Source of the DNA: Pontimonas sp.
GTDB taxonomy: Bacteria; Actinomycetota; Actinomycetes; Actinomycetales; Microbacteriaceae
Reading direction: 5' to 3'
Assembly (NCBI GenBank): GCA_021741945.1
Contig: JAIOWV010000031.1
Span: 1-12,552 of the forward strand
DNA length: 12,552 nucleotides
The notes below the pieces were generated by a model. The model saw only the letters and a list, made by a program, of their open reading frames with translations. It searched no databases and was not told the origin of the DNA. Shown one piece after another: positions 6,721-12,552 of the stretch. Every line of letters begins with the position of its first letter. Within the stretch, counting starts at the first letter, position 1. The position numbers and the translations under genes are program-made.

Positions 6721-7818
6721 CTAACCACCAAACAGGCGGTCACGGAACTTATGGAACATGCCTTGCTGAGCGCCTGCGAGCCTAGGGCCCTCGGCTTTCC
6801 GAAGAGCCTTGAACTTCTTCATCAGCTCGGTCTCTTGCGAGCCAAGCTTGGTGGGGGTCAACACGTGGATACCAAAGCGCAGGTCGCCTCGGCCGTTACC
6901 GCGAAGTTTTGTGACACCGCGGCCCTTCACGGTGATGACATCAGCGCTTTGGACGCCAGGCTTAATCACGACGGTCACATCGCCATCGAGTGCCGGCAGA
7001 GTCACTTCCGTGCCAAGGACAGCATCGGCAACGTCGAGCTCGATCGTGGCGATGATGTCGTCGCCCGAGCGGGAGTAAATGTTGTCGCCTCGAACCGTGA
7101 ACTCTAGATAAAGATCACCAGCGGGGCCGCCGCCGTGGCCAACTTCGCCTTGGCCGGGAAGGTGGATGCGCTGGCCGGTTTCGATACCACCTGGAATATC
7201 CACGGAGAGCGAACGGGTGGCGCGCACCCGACCCTGTCCAGCACACGTGGGGCACGGACTGTCAATGACAGATCCAAACCCACGGCAGCTGCCACACGGG
7301 CTCTGGGTCACCATGTTTCCCAGCACCGAGCGGACCGTGCGCTGCAGGCTTCCGCTACCCCCACAAATGTCACACGTCCTGGGCGATGTGCCTGGGGATG
7401 CACAAGATCCCTGGCATGTTTCACACAGCACCGCTGTGTCGAGCTCAAGCCTCTGCGTCACACCAAAAATCACATCAACGAGGTCAACATCGACGCGCAC
7501 GAGCGCGTCCTGCCCGCGCTCCTGGCGCGGCCTCGGACCGCGCGACCCCTGCTGGCCGCCAAAGAAGGTTTCAAAAATGTCTCCAAAGGGACCAAACCCG
7601 CCAAATCCTTGACCACCGCCCATGTCATAGTTGGCCCGCTGCTGCGGATCAGAAAGTACCTCATAGGCGTGGGTGACTTGCTTGAACTTGTCCTCGGCGC
7701 CCTCGTCCCCGTTCACATCGGGGTGGAGTTGGCGCGCAAGCTTGCGGTAGGCCTTCTTGATGTCTTCGGCGCTAGCGTCCTTAGCCACGCCTAGGACTTG
7801 ATAGTGATCTACGCTCAC
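6721..7818 (-). CDS. dnaJ: Co-chaperone DnaJ (DnaJ2 type)
   Basis: DnaJ delivers unfolded clients to DnaK and stimulates its ATPase. The 365-residue protein has a J-domain (about 4-66) with HPD at 32-34, a short Gly/Phe region (67-90), and a cysteine-rich zinc domain with four motifs: CETCQGSC (132-139), CDICGGSG (149-156), CGSCRGFG (175-182) and CPTCAGQG (189-196). Two beta-rich client-binding domains follow. The first zinc motif ends in Cys where CxxCxGxG is canonical; my recollection is that Microbacteriaceae DnaJ2 proteins share this. The start is GTG at 7818, 3 nt after the hrcA stop. Adjacency to hrcA marks it as the second, HrcA-regulated dnaJ rather than the dnaK-grpE-dnaJ copy. Confidence 0.95.
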   Translation of the reverse strand: MSVDHYQVLGVAKDASAEDIKKAYRKLARQLHPDVNGDEGAEDKFKQVTHAYEVLSDPQQRANYDMGGGQGFGGFGPFGDIFETFFGGQQGSRGPRPRQERGQDALVRVDVDLVDVIFGVTQRLELDTAVLCETCQGSCASPGTSPRTCDICGGSGSLQRTVRSVLGNMVTQSPCGSCRGFGSVIDSPCPTCAGQGRVRATRSLSVDIPGGIETGQRIHLPGQGEVGHGGGPAGDLYLEFTVRGDNIYSRSGDDIIATIELDVADAVLGTEVTLPALDGDVTVVIKPGVQSADVITVKGRGVTKLRGNGRGDLRFGIHVLTPTKLGSQETELMKKFKALRKAEGPRLAGAQQGMFHKFRDRLFGG

Positions 7819-7821
7819 GCC

Positions 7822-8868
7822 TTAGTTTCTTTCCTGGTTGTCGTCACCCAGCAGACGGGAGAGGTAGCGCGCCACTGCCCGCACCGCCGTCATGTTGCTC
7901 GAGTAGTCCATTCTGGTGGGGCCCACAACACCGAGGGTCGCCATTTGTTGATGTCCGCTCTGGTAGGAGGAAGCCAAAACCGCGGCCTCGGAGAGGGCCC
8001 CTTGGTTTTCCCGACCGATGCGCGCCTGAACGTCTGTTGCGTCAAGCTGCATCTCAGTGAAGAGCTTCAACAGCGTGACCTGCTCTTCAATCGCCTCAAG
8101 CACCGGATAGACACTGTGGGCGAAATCGTGCTCGGTGCGCACCAAATTGGACGCGCCCGCCATCAACAGCCGGTCGGTCCGATGGCCCTCAATGGCGTGG
8201 GCAAGAGCGTCAGCGATTGAGGTCGCAAGCTCCACGCGCTCAGGTGAGACGCTCCCCGGCAGGGCGGCAAGCTTCTCACCCAATGCCGTCACCGGAACGG
8301 TGGCCAAGAGTTGGTTGACGTGTGCGCGCAGTTCGGCGATCACCACTTCGTCGATGGGGTGTGCGCACTCGACAATGTTCTGATCCACCGAACCACCATC
8401 GGTGATCAACACTGTCATGAGGCGGTGGGAGCCAAGTGGCAACAACTCAACGTGACGAACCCGGGCGCTACTGAGGCTTGGATACTGAACGATGGCGACC
8501 TGGTTGGTGAGTTGAGATAGTAAGCGAACTGTCCGGGCCAACGTGTCATCGAGGTCCGCTGAGTGGCTCAAGAACTCTTCAATCGCATGCCGCTGAGCCG
8601 CACTGAGTGGCTTCACGCCAGCCAGCTGGTCAACAAACACCCGATATCCCTTGTCGGTAGGAACTCGGCCTGCCGAGGTGTGAGGAGCGGTAATCAGCTC
8701 TTCCTCTTCAAGGAGAGCCATGTCATTGCGGATCGTGGCAGCTGAAACACCAAAACCGTGACGATCCGCGATTGCCTTGGAAGCCACCGGCTCCTTCGAG
8801 TCGATGTAGTCCTGAACAATGACTTTTAATACTTCGAGTGCGCGCTCTGAAACCACGTGTCTAGTCAC
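7822..8868 (-). CDS. hrcA: Heat-inducible transcriptional repressor HrcA
   Basis: HrcA represses class I heat-shock genes by binding CIRCE and is itself tuned by GroEL. The 348-residue length is normal. The N-terminal winged helix contains VSAATIRNDMALLEEE at 41-56 and AGRVPTDKGYRVFVD at 66-80; a GAF-like and dimerisation region follows to the end. GTG at 8868 has AGGG 7 nt upstream. A second GTG four codons later (8856) would give MVSERALEVL, closer to many homologues, but it has no ribosome binding site, so 8868 is preferred. A CIRCE operator and a promoter lie directly in front, so the gene is autoregulated. First gene of the cluster running to era. Confidence 0.96.
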   Translation of the reverse strand: MTRHVVSERALEVLKVIVQDYIDSKEPVASKAIADRHGFGVSAATIRNDMALLEEEELITAPHTSAGRVPTDKGYRVFVDQLAGVKPLSAAQRHAIEEFLSHSADLDDTLARTVRLLSQLTNQVAIVQYPSLSSARVRHVELLPLGSHRLMTVLITDGGSVDQNIVECAHPIDEVVIAELRAHVNQLLATVPVTALGEKLAALPGSVSPERVELATSIADALAHAIEGHRTDRLLMAGASNLVRTEHDFAHSVYPVLEAIEEQVTLLKLFTEMQLDATDVQARIGRENQGALSEAAVLASSYQSGHQQMATLGVVGPTRMDYSSNMTAVRAVARYLSRLLGDDNQERN

Positions 8869-8882
8869 CCCCGAACCCTGAT

Positions 8883-8909
8883 TTGGCAGTCTTACCCATC
8901 GATTGCTAA
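8883..8909 (-). promoter_or_regulatory. CIRCE operator (HrcA binding site)
   Basis: The minus strand reads TTAGCAATC, nine spacer bases, then GACTGCCAA. Against the CIRCE consensus TTAGCACTC-N9-GAGTGCTAA, 15 of 18 arm positions match, with the spacer exactly nine. It lies 14 nt in front of the hrcA start codon and overlaps the predicted transcription start, so HrcA bound here would block initiation. Both position and sequence agree with the family's known operator. Confidence 0.9.
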
Positions 8910-8938
8910 TAGTAGCGAGGGAAGCTCCACCACGTCAT
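8909..8938 (-). promoter_or_regulatory. Predicted promoter of hrcA operon
   Basis: TACTAT (8909-8914) as -10 and ATGACG (8933-8938; four of six match TTGACA) as -35 are separated by 18 nt. The start would fall near 8902, inside the first CIRCE arm. The -35 overlaps the hemW stop codon. The fit is moderate; overlap with CIRCE raises confidence. Confidence 0.5.
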
Positions 8939-10158
8939 CAGGTGAGTTCGCGAACCAGGTGGTCAGCAACAAGGCGACCCTCCCTGGTCAACACCAGGCG
9001 ACCGGCGAGCGCTTCGCGCCCGTCGACGAGACCCCTGGCAATGAAATCAGCAATCACAGGCCCTTTGGCGGGCTCAATCCAGTCCTTCGGGATTCCTTCC
9101 CGAAGGCGGAGCCCCAGCAGGACGCGCTCGAGTGCTTGGTCGTCGGGCTGGAGCACCTCCCTAGCGTGAGCAGGAGAAACCCCCTCGTCTAAGCGCTTGG
9201 CATAGGCGCTCGGATGCTTGACGTTCCACCACCGCGCACCGCCGACGTGGGAGTGGGCCCCTGGCCCAATCCCCCACCAGTCCTCGTTGCTCCAATAGCT
9301 CCGGTTGTGGACCGATTCACGCTCCGGGGACTTCGCCCAGTTGCTGATTTCATACCAGCTATAGCCGGCCCGGCTGAAAGCCTCATCGGCAAGCACATAC
9401 ATCTCGGCCTGCAGGTCATCCTCTGGCACTGGCAGCTGACCCTTCTGGATGCGCCTTGCTAGCGCGGTGCCTGGTTCCACAATCAGCGAATAGGCAGAAA
9501 TATGGTCGGGCTCAAGCTCGATCGCAGCCTGGACGGTTGTCGCCCACTGCTCAAGGGTTTCACCGGGGCTCCCGAAAATGAGATCAACGGAGACCGCAAG
9601 GCCAGCTTTCTTAACGGCCGCGACGGTGAGTGGCACGCGCTCTGGGGTGTGAGTGCGATCCAGCGTCGCAAGAACGCTCGGCACCACGGACTGAACCCCG
9701 ACCGACACCCGGGTCACGCCACCCCGCGCGAGACGGGCGAGGTCGTCTTCGCTCACGCTGTCGGGGTTCGCCTCGATGGTCACCTCAGCTCCTGGGGCCA
9801 CACCCCAGAGCGCTGTCGCGCGCTCGAGGACTCGAAGCAAAGGGTCGGGGCCCAGCAGAGTGGGCGTGCCGCCACCAAAGAACACGCTGGAGAGCTGCCT
9901 CTCGGGCAGACCAGCCTCAGCGAGGACAGCGGCGGCAATATCCATCTCGAGCAGCGCGCTCTCTGGATAGCTATCCCTGGAAACGCCGTCTAGCTCATCA
10001 GCGGTGTAGGTATTGAAATCGCAGTAGCCACAGCGCACCGCACAAAAGGGAATGTGAACGTAGAGCCCAAAGTTCCGATCCGTTGCCCCCCTCGAGACTC
10101 CGTGGGGCAACCGTCCATCGCTCGGCGCGGGGTCACCCTCTGGCAGTGGACTAGGCAC
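8938..10158 (-). CDS. hemW: Radical SAM heme chaperone HemW
   Basis: HemW is a radical-SAM-fold protein that binds heme and passes it to target proteins; older annotation calls it an oxygen-independent coproporphyrinogen oxidase-like protein. The 406-residue product shows CAVRCGYC with C39, C43 and C46 (CxxxCxxC for the 4Fe-4S cluster), FFGGGTP at 93-99 (SAM binding), EANPD at 129-133 and SVGVQS at 152-157. The C-terminal HemW domain includes the segment around LGLRLREGI. The CxxxCxxC is followed by D-F-N, as in HemW, unlike the extra C of HemN. The GTG at 10158 overlaps the preceding gene's stop by 8 nt; the N-terminus PSPLPEGDPAPSDGRLP looks like actinobacterial homologues. hemW directly before hrcA is common in Actinobacteria. 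Confidence 0.94.
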   Translation of the reverse strand: MPSPLPEGDPAPSDGRLPHGVSRGATDRNFGLYVHIPFCAVRCGYCDFNTYTADELDGVSRDSYPESALLEMDIAAAVLAEAGLPERQLSSVFFGGGTPTLLGPDPLLRVLERATALWGVAPGAEVTIEANPDSVSEDDLARLARGGVTRVSVGVQSVVPSVLATLDRTHTPERVPLTVAAVKKAGLAVSVDLIFGSPGETLEQWATTVQAAIELEPDHISAYSLIVEPGTALARRIQKGQLPVPEDDLQAEMYVLADEAFSRAGYSWYEISNWAKSPERESVHNRSYWSNEDWWGIGPGAHSHVGGARWWNVKHPSAYAKRLDEGVSPAHAREVLQPDDQALERVLLGLRLREGIPKDWIEPAKGPVIADFIARGLVDGREALAGRLVLTREGRLVADHLVRELT

Positions 10159-10519
10159 CGCTGTCGAACCAAATCTCGTTCATTCTCGCCACCATGACAG
10201 CCACCGAGACTCCCACGACACCGAGAATCACGTTAGATATCACGTTGCGCTCGACCACTGCCCAAATGACAGCTGCGGGAATCATCATGACGGCGGTGAT
10301 CAAATACATCCAGAACTCGAGAGAATCACCGGTTGGCTCATTGCCCACAAACGGCGCCACAATGCTCACCACAATCTGGGCAACCAAGAGCACACCAATC
10401 AGGACAGTACCCAGCAACGTGTAGTCATTCGGCGTTGCTTTTTTGGCTGCGAAGCCAAAGGAAACCAGTCCAATGAGGGCTGCAAAACCGACCTGAAACC
10501 AGGCGAACCACTCAATCAC
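10151..10519 (-). CDS. Small four-helix membrane protein, function unknown
   Basis: I do not recognise a named family. The 122-residue protein is almost entirely hydrophobic, with likely membrane helices near 5-25, 35-57, 69-90 and 94-112. Short polar links lie between them (KKATPNDYT, GNEPTGDSLEF, ERN), and the tail is ARMNEIWFDSGA. No catalytic or metal motif is visible. GTG at 10519 (MIEWFAWFQVG) is chosen because AGAAGG lies 4 nt upstream; the frame stays open to 10585, but that extension overlaps truB and is polar, unlike the rest. It begins 17 nt after truB and overlaps hemW by 8 nt, so it is co-transcribed with both. A real gene by start signal, packing and membrane profile; role unknown. 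Confidence 0.8.
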   Translation of the reverse strand: MIEWFAWFQVGFAALIGLVSFGFAAKKATPNDYTLLGTVLIGVLLVAQIVVSIVAPFVGNEPTGDSLEFWMYLITAVMMIPAAVIWAVVERNVISNVILGVVGVSVAVMVARMNEIWFDSGA

Positions 10520-10536
10520 GGCGCCTTCTCTCTGTC

Positions 10537-11418
10537 TTAGGCCTCGGGAACCCCCATCAGGATACGGCTGCGGCCTGCAGAACACTCGATAATCGCCACC
10601 AACTGCCCAGAAGCCTCGTCGATTGCGGCCAGTGGCACACCCTCCGGCCAGTCTTTCGCCGCCACAGCCCGACCGTGGCGAATGTCATCCACCTCCCTGG
10701 CGCCAAGTCCCACCGGCGTCATCACGAGCGCCGCGGATTCCGCAAGTCCTCGAAGCCCAGAGGTCTCAATACGCTCATGAAAGAGCGCATCAGCCACATC
10801 AAACGGGCCAACCCGGGTGCGCCGCAGGGCCACCAGATGTCCGCCAACGCCCAGCGCCTCGCCGATGTCTCTGGCGAGTGCTCGGATATAGGTTCCTGAC
10901 GAACACTCAATCGTCAGCTCCACATCGACGTGTCCTGAATGCCGCTGCGGTTCACCCCGCTCCAGGCGATAGACGGTGACAGGTCTCGCTTTGAGTTCAA
11001 CCTCAGCACCGGAGCGCGCGAGGTCGTAGGCCCTCTTGCCCTCCACCTTGATGGCAGAGTACGTGCTCGGCACCTGAGAAATGGGTCCTCTGAACCGGCC
11101 AAGGACTTCATCAAGGACTTCGAGGGTGACACTCGCCAGGTCGCCCTCTGGAAAATCGATCCGCTCACCTTCAGCGTCATCGGTGGTCGTTGCATAGCCA
11201 AGGCGGAGTGTTGCCACATAGGTCTTATCGAGCCCCACCATGTAGGTGAGAAGCCTGGTTCCAGCCCCAACACCCAACACCAACAGGCCCGAGGCCTGCG
11301 GATCAAGCGTTCCCGCGTGGCCCACCTTCTTTGTGCCAAGCGCTTTCCTGGCCATCGATACCACTCCGTGGGAGCTAACCCCCAGGGGTTTATCGACGAG
11401 CAGAATGCCGGAGGTCAC
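10537..11418 (-). CDS. truB: tRNA pseudouridine(55) synthase TruB
   Basis: TruB makes pseudouridine 55 in the T-arm of tRNAs. The 293-residue length is normal. The N-terminal LLVDKPLGVSSHGVV and the catalytic motif GHAGTLDPQASGLL at 33-46 (nucleophile D39) are present. YSAIKVEGKRAYDLAR follows, then RALARDIGEALGVGGHLVALRRTRVGPF, and a C-terminal PUA-like end. The start is GTG at 11418, directly abutting the TAG of the upstream aldehyde-dehydrogenase-like gene with no gap, so re-initiation is likely. In many Actinobacteria truB is followed by ribF; here a small membrane protein and hemW follow. Secure. Confidence 0.96.
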   Translation of the reverse strand: MTSGILLVDKPLGVSSHGVVSMARKALGTKKVGHAGTLDPQASGLLVLGVGAGTRLLTYMVGLDKTYVATLRLGYATTTDDAEGERIDFPEGDLASVTLEVLDEVLGRFRGPISQVPSTYSAIKVEGKRAYDLARSGAEVELKARPVTVYRLERGEPQRHSGHVDVELTIECSSGTYIRALARDIGEALGVGGHLVALRRTRVGPFDVADALFHERIETSGLRGLAESAALVMTPVGLGAREVDDIRHGRAVAAKDWPEGVPLAAIDEASGQLVAIIECSAGRSRILMGVPEA

Positions 11419-12285
11419 CTAACCCAAGGCCTTCGTGTGCCAGATGGTTTTGATTTCGGTGAACGCGGTGATTCTTTCAAGGCTGCGATCAGGAATCCCC
11501 TCGCAGGGAGGAACCACGCGAGCCAGCACGCCCGCAGCGTCGCGCTGCCAGGACACCCAGTCCAACGCAGCCCCACCCGCGAAGTCAAAGGCATTCACAT
11601 CGGCGTGAGAGGCAAGCCACGGCATCACTTCAGCGGGGTTCCCGCTGATGATGTTGACCACACCGCCTGGCACATCGCTCGTTGCCAACACTTCGGCCAG
11701 AGACAGAGCCGGGAGGGCCTGCTGGTAGTGGGGCATGACCACCACAGCGTTTCCGCTAACCAGAATCGGCGCGACAACAGAGGCAAGGCCCAGCAAACTC
11801 TGGCCTTTGTCGCCCTGGGGCGCCAAGGCCACCACCACACCGGTTGGCTCTGGAACCGAGAGATTGAAATACGGACCGGCCACCGGGTTGCCGTTACCTG
11901 CAACCTGGGCGTATTTATCCGCAAAGCCCGCATACCAAACCCAGGTGTCAATGGCGCGATCCACCTGGGCGCTGGCTTGAGAGCCAGAGACGCCCTCTGC
12001 AGCACGAATCTCTGCGACAAACTGCTCACGACGACCCTCGAGCATTTCGGCAATCCGATAGAGAACCTGGCCGCGGTTGTAGGCGGTCGCTCCGGCGAAG
12101 CCGGGTTGGGCTGCCCTGGCAGCCACAACGGCGTCCCTGGCGTCTTTGCGACTGGCCTTGGCCACATTGGCTAAGAAGCGTCCTTTTTGGTCAAGTGCCT
12201 CGTAGCTGTAGCCGCTTTCACTGCGGGGGAACTTTCCGCCGATGAAGAGCTTGTAGGTTTTCGCAACCGCGATACGCGCGCTCAT
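11419..12285 (-). CDS. Shortened aldehyde-dehydrogenase-like protein without catalytic domain
   Basis: The 288 residues align in style with the N-terminal, NAD-binding half of aldehyde dehydrogenases (family length about 480), including YKLFIGGKFPRSESG near the start, AYNRGQVLYRIAEMLEGRR, and GVVVALAPQGDKGQSLL through VVNIISG. Key residues are altered: PWN reads PQG (oxyanion Asn lost), the cofactor-binding KPS reads MPH, and FTGS reads FAGG. No ELGGK glutamate and no GQxC nucleophile are present. After LARVVPP the protein jumps to RITAFTEIKTIWH, which resembles an ALDH C-terminal tail, so the catalytic domain appears to be deleted as a block. The ATG at 12285 has a strong AAGGGAGG 6 nt upstream and overlaps the preceding stop by ATGA, so it looks actively translated, perhaps as a structural partner of the full-length enzyme upstream. 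A decaying paralogue is the alternative. Confidence 0.88.
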   Translation of the reverse strand: MSARIAVAKTYKLFIGGKFPRSESGYSYEALDQKGRFLANVAKASRKDARDAVVAARAAQPGFAGATAYNRGQVLYRIAEMLEGRREQFVAEIRAAEGVSGSQASAQVDRAIDTWVWYAGFADKYAQVAGNGNPVAGPYFNLSVPEPTGVVVALAPQGDKGQSLLGLASVVAPILVSGNAVVVMPHYQQALPALSLAEVLATSDVPGGVVNIISGNPAEVMPWLASHADVNAFDFAGGAALDWVSWQRDAAGVLARVVPPCEGIPDRSLERITAFTEIKTIWHTKALG

Positions 12286-12552
12286 TTCAGGCCTCCCTTG
12301 GGGCTACTAGATTCCAGATAGGCGGCGAGACCGTGCTTTCCGCCTTCTCGGCCGTAACCGGATTCTTTGTACCCACCAAATGGGCTAGCCGGGTCGAACT
12401 TGTTGAACGTGTTCGCCCACACGACACCAGCGCGCAGCTTGTCAGCAATGGCCAACATACGTGATGCCTTCTCTGTCCAGATGCCAGCACTCAAGCCGTA
12501 GGGGGTGTTGTTGGCCTTCGCGACTGCCTCATCGGGCGTCCTAAAGGTCAAG
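12282..12552 (-). CDS. Aldehyde dehydrogenase, C-terminal fragment (runs off window)
   Basis: Only the last 89 or so codons are inside the window; the frame is open through the right edge and its first in-window TTG is not a real start. The visible part is the canonical ALDH C-terminus: TFRTPDEAVAKANNTPYGLSAGIWT, then KLRAGVVWANTFNKFDPASPFGGYKESGYGREGG, the oligomerisation and substrate-tunnel end of the family. It ends in TGA overlapping the start of the shortened paralogue. In other Actinobacteria two adjacent ALDH genes often follow deoC (deoxyribose-phosphate aldolase), so the substrate could be acetaldehyde from deoxyribose breakdown; that is inference, since deoC would lie outside the window. 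Confidence 0.92.
   Translation of the reverse strand, partial: LTFRTPDEAVAKANNTPYGLSAGIWTEKASRMLAIADKLRAGVVWANTFNKFDPASPFGGYKESGYGREGGKHGLAAYLESSSPKGGLK

Noticed and set aside
6721..7818. The Cys replacing Gly in the first DnaJ zinc motif, considered as a novel variant.
   Set aside because: All eight zinc ligands are intact, and from memory the same CxxCxGxC form occurs in Microbacteriaceae DnaJ2 proteins, so it looks lineage-typical and not new.
10520..10585. Upstream extension of the small membrane protein (22 extra residues).
   Set aside because: It overlaps the truB end, is polar and Arg-rich, and lacks a ribosome binding site; GTG at 10519 has AGAAGG just before it.
10939..12174. A 411-codon open frame on the plus strand, antisense to truB and the ALDH-like gene.
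   Set aside because: It crosses the junction of two well-identified genes, is rich in His/Arg/Gly as expected for a shadow of GC-biased codons, has no visible domain or start signal, and matches nothing I know.
1..12552. Searched by eye for a mobile element, CRISPR array, tRNA or defence system.
   Set aside because: No repeats of array type, no transposase or integrase, no tRNA-like cloverleaf and no defence genes were seen; the region is compact core chromosome.

Overview
The window reads as a chromosomal core region of an actinobacterium, most likely a member of Microbacteriaceae. I infer this from gene order, from the long actinobacterial form of LeuA, and from the DnaJ2-type co-chaperone encoded next to hrcA. 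The base composition is only moderately GC-rich by eye, which would fit a small-genome aquatic lineage, but that is inference. Every gene I can support lies on the minus strand, so transcription runs from high to low coordinates. No RNA gene, CRISPR array, insertion sequence or phage gene was seen.

Right to left: the 3' end of an aldehyde dehydrogenase gene (12282-12552) overlaps by ATGA a second, shortened aldehyde-dehydrogenase-like gene that lacks the catalytic domain (11419-12285). Its stop codon directly abuts truB (tRNA pseudouridine 55 synthase). A small four-helix membrane protein of unknown function and hemW follow, closely packed.

A 69-nt gap then holds a sigma70-like promoter overlapped by a good CIRCE operator (8883-8909). 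It drives a tight cluster: hrcA, dnaJ, rsmE, a HIT-family protein, phoH, ybeY, a CNNM/CorC-type CBS protein and era. Gaps are 3 nt, or genes overlap, except for 41 nt in front of the HIT gene, where a possible internal -10 element sits. The cluster couples the HrcA heat-shock repressor and a co-chaperone with ribosome and rRNA maturation functions (RsmE, YbeY, PhoH, Era).

The 176-nt gap between era and leuA is the most interesting stretch. It contains a hairpin after era, an extended -10 promoter, and a predicted leaderless 16-residue leader peptide starting with GTG and carrying four consecutive Leu codons. A strong hairpin follows and contains the leader stop codon. Its unpaired ATCCC bulge is exactly complementary to GGGAT of the leuA Shine-Dalgarno. 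This looks like a leucine-responsive translational attenuator of leuA, with a possible SD-sequestering pseudoknot. leuA (2-1765) is complete at the left edge.
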